From Nonomuraea terrae (GTDB lineage Bacteria; Actinomycetota; Actinomycetes; Streptosporangiales; Streptosporangiaceae), in the NCBI RefSeq assembly GCF_004348995.1, contig NZ_SMKQ01000004.1:1-64000 (forward strand): 64,000 nucleotides of DNA. The letters run 5' to 3'. The translations under genes were made by a program, and so were the position numbers. Positions 16,899 to 25,040 of the stretch are shown one piece after another. Each line of letters starts with the position of its first letter. The stretch's first letter is position 1. Below the pieces are notes generated by a model. That model was not told where the DNA came from. It saw only the letters and a list, made by a program, of their open reading frames with translations, and ran no database searches.

Positions 16899-18227
16899 AT
16901 GAGCAGCAATCCCAAGACCGCGCCTCACGCCGAGGCGGCCTCAGAAGAGACTCTACGTACACCGCAGATGCGACGGATTCTCGCGTCGAGCTTCCTCGGC
17001 AGTGCGATCGAGTTCTACGACTTCATGCTTTACGCGAGCGCGTCCGCGCTTGTCTTCGCGCCTGTCTTCTTCGCCTCGCTCGACCCCGCCATCGCCACGA
17101 TCGCGTCGTTCGGAACCCTCGCCGCGGGATACCTCGCGCGCCCGCTCGGCGGCATCATCTTCGGGCACTTCGGCGACAAGCTCGGACGCAAGCGCGTCCT
17201 CGTCATCACGATGCTGATGATGGGCATCGCCACCACTCTCATCGGCATGCTTCCCACGTACGACCAGATCGGCGTCGCCGCTCCGTTGACCCTCGTCGCA
17301 CTCCGGGTGATCCAGGGCTTCTCCGTCGGCGGCGAATGGGGCGGAGCCATGCTGATCGCACTGGAACACGCCCCCGGCGGCAAGCGTGGCTTCGCGGCGT
17401 CCTTCGCCAACCTCGGCGCGCCTGCCGGCTCGATCCTGTCCGCCGGGATCCTCGGTCTGTTCTCCCTCATGCCAGAGGACCAGTTCTTGGCGTGGGGCTG
17501 GCGCGTTCCCTTTCTGCTGAGCTTCGTCCTCGTGCTCATCGGCATGATCGTCCGCCTCAAGGTCGTCGAAAGCCCGCTCTTCCTCGGCTTCGACCGCGAA
17601 GCTGAAAAGCGCCGTGTCCCGCTCCTCGATGTCCTCACGAAGTCACCGAAGGTCCTCGTTCTCGGCACGCTCGTCGCGATGACCCAGCTGACGATCTCCG
17701 GCATGGCGAGCGTATGGGGACTCAGCCACGCGACCGCTCAGGGAGTCGACCAGACCTTCGCGCTCAACGCGAAGGTGGTCTCCGCGGTCGCCTTGTTCCT
17801 GACCACCATTGTCGCCGCCCGGCTGAGCGACCGGTTCGGACGTCGTCCGATCACCGCCGTCGGGATCATCGCGGCCATCATCTTCGCCTACCCGCTTCTA
17901 CTCCTGGTGGACTCGGGCAGCGACATGTCTTTCGCGATCGCCGTCACCGTGGGACAGGCCATCCAGGGGATCATCCTCGGCCCGCTCGCGGGCTTCCTCG
18001 CCGAGCTCTTCCCCACGCGGGTGCGCTTCACCGGCTCGTCTCTCGCGTTCCAGGGAGCGTCGGCGATCGGCGCGGGGCTCACTCCGATCATCGCCGGATC
18101 CCTCGCCGCCTCGGCCGGAGGGCTTCCCCTGCTCGGCGGCGTGTGGATCGCCGTCCTCATCGTCTGCGCCATTGCGCTGTTCCTCACCCCAGAAAGCAAC
18201 AAGCGCGATCTCGCCGCGATCCGCTGA
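16899..18227 (+). CDS. MFS transporter, MHS type, copy 2
   Basis: A 442-residue, 12-helix MHS symporter, first gene of the plus-strand operon. It has the same signature loop (PLGGIIFGHFGDKLGRKRVL), the same GGEWGGAMLIALEHAPGGKRGF segment and the same C-terminal end (PESNKRDLAAIR against ESRTRDLSAI) as the transporter at 13180-14502. The ATG at 16899 (MSSNPKTAPHAEAA) is chosen because CCAGGA lies 8 nt upstream and the MHS fold then starts at residue 25 as in the paralogue; a 26-residue upstream extension has no such support. Only 20 bp separate it from the hydroxylase gene, suggesting it imports the hydroxylase substrate or its precursor. Confidence 0.9.
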   Translation: MSSNPKTAPHAEAASEETLRTPQMRRILASSFLGSAIEFYDFMLYASASALVFAPVFFASLDPAIATIASFGTLAAGYLARPLGGIIFGHFGDKLGRKRVLVITMLMMGIATTLIGMLPTYDQIGVAAPLTLVALRVIQGFSVGGEWGGAMLIALEHAPGGKRGFAASFANLGAPAGSILSAGILGLFSLMPEDQFLAWGWRVPFLLSFVLVLIGMIVRLKVVESPLFLGFDREAEKRRVPLLDVLTKSPKVLVLGTLVAMTQLTISGMASVWGLSHATAQGVDQTFALNAKVVSAVALFLTTIVAARLSDRFGRRPITAVGIIAAIIFAYPLLLLVDSGSDMSFAIAVTVGQAIQGIILGPLAGFLAELFPTRVRFTGSSLAFQGASAIGAGLTPIIAGSLAASAGGLPLLGGVWIAVLIVCAIALFLTPESNKRDLAAIR

Positions 18228-18247
18228 CCCATAGGAGTCTTCGTAAA

Positions 18248-19942
18248 GTGACCAATTCTGCCACCTTCGACGCCGATGTCATCATCGTCGGCGGAGGACC
18301 TGTCGGCCTGCTCGCCGCGATGGAACTGGACTCGCACGGAGTCTCGTCGATCGTCATCGAAGAGAATCCCTTTCTCGACCCCCCGAACGTCAAGTGCAAC
18401 CATGTGTCCGCTCGCACGATGGAGGCGTTCCGCCGCTTCGGGCTGGCCGACAAGGTTCGCTCGGCCGGCCTGCCCTCCGACCACCCTCAGGACATCGCCT
18501 TCCGCACCTCGGTGACGGGCGTGGAGTTCGGGCGCATCCCCATCCCGTCCGCTTCCGCACGCCGCGACGGAACCGGAGTGGGCCCCGACACCGCCTGGGC
18601 GGCCGCCGAGCTGGCACACCGCGTGAACCAGCAGTACCTTGAGCCCATTCTCGAGGAGCACGTGGCTTCCCTCGAGAACGTGAGTCTTCGCAACGAGGTC
18701 AAGGCCGTCGCCGTCGCTCAGGACGAGGACGGCGTGACGGTGGAGATCGTCCCGGTGGGCACCGAGGAGAAGACGATCCTTCGCGGCCGTTATCTCATCG
18801 GCGCCGACGGCGGCCGTTCGCTCGTTCGGAAGACCATCGGGTCCGCGTTCCACGGTGACCCCGTGCTCCAGCATGTCCAGTCGACGTGCATCAGGATGCC
18901 AGACCTGTACGAGCACATGTCGGCGGGGAAGGCGTGGGGCTACTACATCTACAACGACCGCCGGAACGGTCATGTCTACACCATCGACGGCATCGAGACG
19001 TTCCTGATCCACACGTACCTGAGCCCCGGGGAAGCCGAGCGCGAGGAGGTCGACCGCGACCGTGCGATCCGCGACATCCTCGGACTCTCCGACGACCAGT
19101 CCTACGAGCTCATCTCCCGTGAAGACTGGATCGCCCGCCGGCTCGTGGCGGACAAGTTCCGCGAAGGCCGCATGTTCATCGCCGGTGACGCCGCCCACCT
19201 CTGGGTGCCTTACGGCGGATACGGCATGAACGCGGGCATCGCCGACGGTCTCAATCTGGCGTGGCTGCTGAGCACTGTGATCGCCGGCTGGGCGGACGAG
19301 TCGATCCTGGACGCCTACGAGGCCGAACGTCAGCCAATCACCGACCAGGTGTCCCGCTTCGCGATGTCCCACCTGCGGAAGATCTCCGCCACGGACGTGC
19401 CCGCCGACCTCGAGGCCGAGGGCCCCGATGGTGACGCGGCCCGCGAGGCCTTCGGGAAGCTCGCGTACGACCTGAACGTCCAGCAGTTCGCGGCCGCGGG
19501 CCTCAACTTCGGGTACAGCTACGCCAACAGCCCCATCATCGTCGCGGACGGCCCGGCCCCGGAGTACACGATGGGCACGTACACGCCCTCGACGGTGCCC
19601 GGTTGCCGCCTCCCCCACCTGTGGCTCGCGAACGGTTCCTCGCTCTATGACCTCCTCGGTCCCTGGTACACGCTCGTGGCGCTCGATCATTTCGACGCCG
19701 CGGAGAGCTGGGCGCAGGAGGCACGCGCCGCCGGCCTGCCCGTCACCGTGGTGAGGCTTCCCGAAGCCGCCGAGAACCCCGCGTACACGACGCCCTTCCT
19801 GATCGCTCGCCGCGATCAGCACGTGGCCTGGCGAGGAACGACACTGCCTTCGGACGTCGCCGCCTTCGCCACTCGTCTCGGTGCCGGGACCCGTACGCGC
19901 AACGAGCAGGAAACCGACGTTCTCGCCACCTCCACCGAATGA
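18248..19942 (+). CDS. Class A flavoprotein aromatic hydroxylase
   Basis: A 564-residue FAD-dependent, NAD(P)H-using single-component monooxygenase of the MhpA/PheA type. FAD motifs: VIIVGGGPVGLLAAMELDSHG (residues 11-31), the DG motif GADGGRSLVRK (about 192) and the GD motif FIAGDAAHLWVPYGGYGMN (about 310-330); the C-terminal thioredoxin-like domain (about 415-560) is typical of phenol-hydroxylase-like members. The GTG start has GGAG 10 nt upstream. Followed directly by homoprotocatechuate-pathway genes, it probably hydroxylates 4-hydroxyphenylacetate (or 3-hydroxyphenylacetate) to 3,4-dihydroxyphenylacetate, the job normally done by two-component HpaBC, which is absent. 3-(3-hydroxyphenyl)propionate is less likely because the downstream genes are hpa and not mhp type. 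Its stop overlaps or abuts the next start (ATGA). Confidence 0.85.
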   Translation: MTNSATFDADVIIVGGGPVGLLAAMELDSHGVSSIVIEENPFLDPPNVKCNHVSARTMEAFRRFGLADKVRSAGLPSDHPQDIAFRTSVTGVEFGRIPIPSASARRDGTGVGPDTAWAAAELAHRVNQQYLEPILEEHVASLENVSLRNEVKAVAVAQDEDGVTVEIVPVGTEEKTILRGRYLIGADGGRSLVRKTIGSAFHGDPVLQHVQSTCIRMPDLYEHMSAGKAWGYYIYNDRRNGHVYTIDGIETFLIHTYLSPGEAEREEVDRDRAIRDILGLSDDQSYELISREDWIARRLVADKFREGRMFIAGDAAHLWVPYGGYGMNAGIADGLNLAWLLSTVIAGWADESILDAYEAERQPITDQVSRFAMSHLRKISATDVPADLEAEGPDGDAAREAFGKLAYDLNVQQFAAAGLNFGYSYANSPIIVADGPAPEYTMGTYTPSTVPGCRLPHLWLANGSSLYDLLGPWYTLVALDHFDAAESWAQEARAAGLPVTVVRLPEAAENPAYTTPFLIARRDQHVAWRGTTLPSDVAAFATRLGAGTRTRNEQETDVLATSTE

Positions 19943-19950
19943 GATCCACC

Positions 19951-21429
19951 ATGAGCACCGCACCCGGCTCCCTTCCCGTCACCCCGGGGAAGATCATCGC
20001 CGTCCACATCAGCTACGAGTCGCGCGCAGCGCAGCGCGGCCGCCGCCCTGCCGCACCTTCGTACTTCCTCAAGCCGTCGAGCTCCCTGGCCGCCTCGGGC
20101 GACGCGGTCGAGCGTCCCGAGGGCACGGAGCTGCTCGCCTTCGAGGGCGAGATCGCCCTCGTCATCGGCTCACCCGCGCGAAGCGTCTCCCCCGCCGAGG
20201 CCTGGAGTCACGTGGCCTGGGTGACGGCGGCCAACGACTGGGGCCTGTACGACCTGCGCGCCAACGACAAGGGGTCGAACGTGCGCAACAAGGGACGCGA
20301 CGGCTACACCCCCGTCGGCCCGCGGCTCATCGACGCGCGTGCGGTCGAGCCCACAGCGCTGCGCGTGCGGACGTGGCTCAACGGCGAGCTCGTGCAGGAG
20401 GGCGAAACCGGCGGCCTCATCTTCCCGCTCTCCCAGATCATCGCCGACCTCTCCCAGCACCTCACCCTCGAGACCGGCGACCTCATCCTCACCGGCACAC
20501 CGGCCGGCGCGTCCGTGGCCGGCCCAGGAGACATCGTCGAGGTCGAAGTCGACGCGCCGCACACGCCCGGTGCACCGAGCTCGGGCAGGCTGACGAGTCG
20601 CGTGATCGACGGTCCCGGCGACTTCGATCCCGTCATCGGTTCGCTCCCCTCGGTCGACGACCTCCAGCGCGAGGAGGCGTGGGGCTCCCGCGAGGCGGCA
20701 GGGCTCCCGGCTGCCCCCACCGCCCCGGCCATGTCCCCCGAGCTGCGTGACAAGCTGCTCAAGACACCCGTCGCCGGGCTGTCGCAGCAACTTCGCAAGC
20801 GCGGCCTCGACAACGTCTCCATCGACGGCGTGCACGCGACCCGGCCGGGCACGAAGCTCGTCGGCGTCGCGAAGACACTGCGCTTCGTCCCGAACCGCGA
20901 AGACCTCTTCCGAAGCCACGGCGGCGGCTACAACGCGCAGAAACGCGCGTTCGACGCCGTACGGGAGGGCGAGGTCATCGTCATCGAGGCGCGCGGCGAG
21001 CGCGGCTCCGGCACCCTCGGCGACGTGCTCGCCCTGCGCGCCCTCGCCCGCGGCGCGGCGGGTGTCGTCACGGACGGCGGCGTGCGCGACCACGCGACGG
21101 TCGCCGGCATCGACCTCCCCGTCTTCAGCCAGGGGCCGCACCCCGCCGTACTCGGCCGCAAGCACGTGCCGTGGGACACCGACCTCACGATCGCCTGCGG
21201 CGGCGCCACGGTCCAGCCCGGCGACATCATCGTGGGCGACGACGACGGCGTCATCGTGATCCCCCCGGCGATCGCCGAGGAGGTGGCCGACGCCGCACTC
21301 GCTCAGGAGACCGAGGACGCGTGGATAGCCGAGCAGGTCGCGGCCGGTCACCCCGTCGACGGTCTGTTCCCCATGAACGCGGAGTGGCGCGCCAAGTACG
21401 AGGCGGCCACCGAGGCGGAGACCCGATGA
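19951..21429 (+). CDS. Fumarylacetoacetate-hydrolase/RraA-like fusion, probable homoprotocatechuate-pathway decarboxylase-isomerase
   Basis: A 492-residue protein with two unlike domains. Residues 10-240 are a FAH domain, with family motifs in EGEIALVIG and ILTGTPAGASVAGPGDIVEVEV; HpaG-type FAH proteins decarboxylate 5-oxopent-3-ene-1,2,5-tricarboxylate and isomerise the product. Residues 262-492 are an RraA-like (class II pyruvate aldolase/HMG-aldolase-like) domain with the metal-site pattern GDVLALRALARGAAGVVTDG followed by GVRD. Canonical HpaG carries two FAH domains instead. Its place before hpaE fits the decarboxylation step; the RraA domain may supply decarboxylase, isomerase or aldolase activity, which is not known. 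Start: an ATG at 19939 overlaps the hydroxylase stop; the ATG at 19951 is also possible and is used here. The gene has strikingly many CTC and GCC codons. Confidence 0.82.
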   Translation: MSTAPGSLPVTPGKIIAVHISYESRAAQRGRRPAAPSYFLKPSSSLAASGDAVERPEGTELLAFEGEIALVIGSPARSVSPAEAWSHVAWVTAANDWGLYDLRANDKGSNVRNKGRDGYTPVGPRLIDARAVEPTALRVRTWLNGELVQEGETGGLIFPLSQIIADLSQHLTLETGDLILTGTPAGASVAGPGDIVEVEVDAPHTPGAPSSGRLTSRVIDGPGDFDPVIGSLPSVDDLQREEAWGSREAAGLPAAPTAPAMSPELRDKLLKTPVAGLSQQLRKRGLDNVSIDGVHATRPGTKLVGVAKTLRFVPNREDLFRSHGGGYNAQKRAFDAVREGEVIVIEARGERGSGTLGDVLALRALARGAAGVVTDGGVRDHATVAGIDLPVFSQGPHPAVLGRKHVPWDTDLTIACGGATVQPGDIIVGDDDGVIVIPPAIAEEVADAALAQETEDAWIAEQVAAGHPVDGLFPMNAEWRAKYEAATEAETR

Positions 21430-21485
21430 CCGCAGGGGCCCCCTCCACCGACCGATCCCAGCTCACCTCCGAACGGGAAGACCAG

Positions 21486-22994
21486 ATGACCGACACCGCG
21501 ACCTCCGCCCGGCACGTCCCCGCCGACCTGCCCGCGCGCATCCAGCACTACATCGACGGCGAGTTCGTCGACTCGCTCGACGGTGACACGTTCGACGTGC
21601 TCGAACCCGTCTCCAACGAGGTGTACGTGCAGGCCGCGGCCGGCAGGAAGGCCGACATCGACCGCGCCGTCGTCGCGGCCCGTCGCGCGTTCAGGGAGGG
21701 CCCGTGGCCCCGCATGCTGCCGCGCGAGCGCTCGCGCGTGCTGCACCGCATCGCCGACATCGTCGAGTCCCGCGACGCCCGCCTCGCCGAGCTGGAGTCG
21801 TTCGACTCGGGCCTGCCGATCACGCAGGCGCTCGGCCAGGCACGCCGCGCGGCCGAGAACTTCCGGTTCTTCGCCGACCTGATCGTCGCCCAGGCCGACG
21901 ACACCTTCAAGGTCCCCGGCCGCCAGATCAACTACGTCAACCGCAAGCCGATCGGCGTCGCGGGACTCATCACGCCGTGGAACACGCCCTTCATGCTCGA
22001 GAGCTGGAAGCTCGGCCCCGCCCTCGCGACGGGCAACACCGTCGTGCTCAAGCCGGCCGAGTTCACCCCGTTGTCGGCGTCGCTGTGGGCGGGGATCTTC
22101 GAGGAGGCGGGGCTGCCCCAGGGCGTCTTCAACCTCGTCAACGGCCTCGGAGAGGACGCCGGCGACGCGCTCGTCAAGCACCCCGACGTGCCGCTCATCT
22201 CGTTCACGGGCGAGAGCCGCACGGGTCAGATCATCTTCGCCAACGCCGCCCCGTACCTCAAGGGCCTGTCGATGGAGCTCGGCGGCAAGTCCCCCGCCAT
22301 CGTCTTCGCCGACGCCGACCTCGACGCCGCGATCGACGCGACCATCTTCGGTGTCTTCTCGCTCAACGGCGAGCGCTGCACGGCCGGTAGCCGCCTCCTC
22401 GTCCAGCGCGACGTGTACGACGAGTTCGTCGAGCGGTATGCCGCGCAGGCGATGCGCGTGAAGGTCGGCTATCCGCACGATCCCGCCACCGAGGTCGGCG
22501 CGCTCGTGCACCCCGAGCACTTCGAGAAGGTCATGAGCTACGTCGAGATCGGCAAGGGCGAGGGCCGCCTCGTGGCGGGAGGCGGCCGCCCCGAGGGCTT
22601 CGACTTCGGCAACTTCGTGGCCCCGACCGTGTTCGCCGACGTCGCCCCCGACGCCCGCATCTTCCAGGAGGAGATCTTCGGCCCCGTCGTCGCGATCACG
22701 CCCTTCGACACGGACGAGGAGGCACTCGCGCTGGCGAACGATACGAAATACGGTCTCGCCGCCTACGTCTGGACGAACGACCTCAAGCGCGCCCACAACT
22801 TCGCGCAGGCCATCGAGGCGGGCATGGTGTGGCTCAACTCCAACAACGTCCGCGACCTGCGCACACCCTTCGGTGGCGTCAAGGCGTCGGGCCTCGGACA
22901 CGAGGGCGGCTACCGCTCGATCGACTTCTACACCGACCAGCAGGCCGTGCACATCACGCTCGGCAAGGTCCACAACCCCACGTTCGGCAAGTAG
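21486..22994 (+). CDS. hpaE: 5-carboxymethyl-2-hydroxymuconate semialdehyde dehydrogenase
   Basis: A 502-residue aldehyde dehydrogenase oxidising the homoprotocatechuate ring-cleavage product to 5-carboxymethyl-2-hydroxymuconate with NAD. The catalytic glutamate lies in SMELGGKSPAIV (about residue 266) and the catalytic cysteine in NGERCTAGSRLL (about 300); TPWNTPFMLESWK is the coenzyme-site motif. HYIDGEFVDSLDG at the start and NNVRDLRTPFGGVKASGLG near the end are typical of the HpaE/BadH group. The start at 21486 has GGGAAG upstream; an ATG at 21426 overlapping the previous stop (ATGA) would add 20 residues and cannot be excluded. It lies between the FAH-RraA gene and hpaD, so the assignment rests on both family and context. 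Confidence 0.88.
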   Translation: MTDTATSARHVPADLPARIQHYIDGEFVDSLDGDTFDVLEPVSNEVYVQAAAGRKADIDRAVVAARRAFREGPWPRMLPRERSRVLHRIADIVESRDARLAELESFDSGLPITQALGQARRAAENFRFFADLIVAQADDTFKVPGRQINYVNRKPIGVAGLITPWNTPFMLESWKLGPALATGNTVVLKPAEFTPLSASLWAGIFEEAGLPQGVFNLVNGLGEDAGDALVKHPDVPLISFTGESRTGQIIFANAAPYLKGLSMELGGKSPAIVFADADLDAAIDATIFGVFSLNGERCTAGSRLLVQRDVYDEFVERYAAQAMRVKVGYPHDPATEVGALVHPEHFEKVMSYVEIGKGEGRLVAGGGRPEGFDFGNFVAPTVFADVAPDARIFQEEIFGPVVAITPFDTDEEALALANDTKYGLAAYVWTNDLKRAHNFAQAIEAGMVWLNSNNVRDLRTPFGGVKASGLGHEGGYRSIDFYTDQQAVHITLGKVHNPTFGK

Positions 22995-23057
22995 AAGCAC
23001 CACGACGCCACCGACCCCCGACACGTTCTCACCCATCACGAAAGCAAGGACGCTGAC

Positions 23058-24218
23058 ATGCCCGCCCACGACCGCACTCCGACCTCCTCCGGCTTCTACG
23101 TCACCGAGGAGGCGCCCATCCACGCGGAGAACCCCGTCCCCACGCCCTCCTCGCCCGCGCCCGACATCCTGCGTTGCGCCTACATGGAGCTCGTCGTCAC
23201 CGACCTCGCCGCCTCCCGCGAGTTCTACGTCGACGTCCTTGGCCTGACCGTCACCGAGGAGGACGACGAGACGATCTACCTCCGCTCGCTCGAGGAGTTC
23301 ATCCACCACAACCTCGTGCTGCGCAAGGGGCCCATCGCCGCCGTCGCGGCGTTCTCGTACCGGGTCCGCACTCCCGAGGACCTCGACAAGGCCGTCGCCT
23401 TCTACACGGAGCTGGGATGCCGCGTCGAGCGCCGGAAGGACGGCTTCGTCAAGGGCATCGGTGACTCCGTGCGCGTGGAGGACCCGCTCGGCTTCCCGTA
23501 CGAGTTCTTCTACGCCGTCGAGCACGTCGAGCGCCTCGCCTGGCGTTACGACCTCTACACGCCCGGCGCCCTCGTGCGCCTCGACCACTTCAACCAGGTC
23601 ACGCCGGACGTGCCCAAGGCCGTCCGCCACTACCAGGACCTCGGGTTCCGCGTCACGGAGGACATCCAGGACTCCGACGGCGTCGTCTACGCCGCGTGGA
23701 TGCGCCGCAAGCCCACCGTCCACGACACCGCGGCCACGGGCGGCGACGGTCCCCGCATGCACCACGTCGCGTTCTCCACGCACGAGAAGCACAACATTCT
23801 CGCCATCTGCGACAAGCTCGGTGCGCTGCGCCGCTCCGACGCCATCGAGCGCGGCCCCGGCCGGCACGGCGTCTCGAACGCGTTCTACCTCTACCTGCGC
23901 GACCCCGACGGCCACCGCGTCGAGATCTACACCCAGGACTACTACACGGGCGACCCCGACAACCCCGTCATCACCTGGGACGTGCACGACAACCAGCGCC
24001 GCGACTGGTGGGGCAATCCCGTCGTGCCCAGCTGGTACACCGACGCCTCACTGGTGCTCGACCTCGACGGCAACCCGCAGCCCGTCGTCGCCCGCACCGA
24101 CGCGAGCGAGATGGCGGTCACGATCGGCGCCGACGGCTTCTCCTACACCCGCAAGGACGACGCCGAAGGGCTGCCCGAGTACAAGCAGGGCGAGTACAAG
24201 CTGGGCCACCAGCTCTAA
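23058..24218 (+). CDS. hpaD: 3,4-dihydroxyphenylacetate 2,3-dioxygenase
   Basis: A 386-residue extradiol ring-cleavage dioxygenase of the type I (vicinal oxygen chelate) class, opening homoprotocatechuate between C2 and C3. It has an N-terminal VOC domain (about 35-165) and a catalytic C-terminal one (about 175-310). The metal triad is seen as the histidine of RLDHFNQVTP (about 178), the histidine of MHHVAFSTH (about 237) and the glutamate of HRVEIYTQDYY (about 290). Length and the long C-terminal tail (to residue 386) match the manganese/iron enzymes of Arthrobacter and Brevibacterium. AAGGA precedes the ATG. It directly follows hpaE and precedes hpaH. Confidence 0.92.
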   Translation: MPAHDRTPTSSGFYVTEEAPIHAENPVPTPSSPAPDILRCAYMELVVTDLAASREFYVDVLGLTVTEEDDETIYLRSLEEFIHHNLVLRKGPIAAVAAFSYRVRTPEDLDKAVAFYTELGCRVERRKDGFVKGIGDSVRVEDPLGFPYEFFYAVEHVERLAWRYDLYTPGALVRLDHFNQVTPDVPKAVRHYQDLGFRVTEDIQDSDGVVYAAWMRRKPTVHDTAATGGDGPRMHHVAFSTHEKHNILAICDKLGALRRSDAIERGPGRHGVSNAFYLYLRDPDGHRVEIYTQDYYTGDPDNPVITWDVHDNQRRDWWGNPVVPSWYTDASLVLDLDGNPQPVVARTDASEMAVTIGADGFSYTRKDDAEGLPEYKQGEYKLGHQL

Positions 24219-24254
24219 GAGGTTCCCGCACCGACTTCTCACGGAAGAGTCATC

Positions 24255-25040
24255 ATGCTTGCCAAAGACACCATCACGTCCCTCGCGGAGGAACTGGCGC
24301 AGGCGGAGCGGACGCACGAGCTCATGCCCCGCATCACCGCGCGGTTCCCCGAGGCCACGGTCGAGGACTCCTACGCCATCCAGGCGGTGTGGAAAGAGAA
24401 GAGCCTCGCAGCCGGGCGTCGCCTCGTCGGCCGCAAGATCGGGCTCACCTCGCGTGCCATGCAGGCCGCGACCGGCATCACGGAGCCCGACTACGGCGTC
24501 ATGTTCGACGACACCGTGTGGGAGAACGGCGCCCACATCCCGCATGACCGGTTCTCCAACGTGCGCATCGAGGTCGAGCTGGCCTTCGTCCTGAAGGAGC
24601 CGCTCGAGGGCCCGTACTGCACGCTGTTCGACGTCATGCGCGCCACGGAATACGTCACGCCCGCCCTCGAGGTGCTCAATTCCCGCATCGAGCTCGAAGG
24701 CCGCACGATCGTCGACACCATCTCCGACAACGCCGCCTACGGCGGGCTCGTGCTCGGAGGCAACCCGACGAGCCCCGACGCGATCGACCTGCGGTGGGTG
24801 TCGGCTCTCCTCTACCGCAACGAGACGATCGAGGAGACGGGCGTCGCCGCCGGGGTCCTGAACCACCCCGCGTCGGGCGTCGCGTGGCTGGCGAACAAGA
24901 CGCACCGGCACGGCGATCGCCTGGAAGCCGGCGAGATCATCCTCGCCGGGTCGTTCACCCGTCCCGTGTGGATCGAGAAGGGCGACACCGTGCTGGCCGA
25001 CTACGGACCGATGGGGACCATCTCATGCCGCTTCATCTGA
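24255..25040 (+). CDS. hpaH: 2-oxo-hept-3-ene-1,7-dioate hydratase
   Basis: A 261-residue hydratase of the HpaH/MhpD/DmpE family, adding water to 2-oxohept-3-enedioate to give 4-hydroxy-2-oxoheptanedioate with a divalent metal. Family motifs: [12 protein letters not shown] (about 58-69), PDYGVMFDD (about 78), and [13 protein letters not shown] (about 107) with the metal-binding glutamates, then GLVLGG and the C-terminal [13 protein letters not shown]. Length is normal for the family. It ends 16 nt inside the hpaI gene, so translation of the last two steps is coupled. Confidence 0.92.
   Translation: MLAKDTITSLAEELAQAERTHELMPRITARFPEATVEDSYAIQAVWKEKSLAAGRRLVGRKIGLTSRAMQAATGITEPDYGVMFDDTVWENGAHIPHDRFSNVRIEVELAFVLKEPLEGPYCTLFDVMRATEYVTPALEVLNSRIELEGRTIVDTISDNAAYGGLVLGGNPTSPDAIDLRWVSALLYRNETIEETGVAAGVLNHPASGVAWLANKTHRHGDRLEAGEIILAGSFTRPVWIEKGDTVLADYGPMGTISCRFI

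Noticed and set aside
21348-23987. Long minus-strand frame opposite hpaE and hpaD
   Set aside because: Low-complexity Val/Asp/Gly/Leu composition and no ribosome-binding site; the plus-strand genes have all catalytic motifs.
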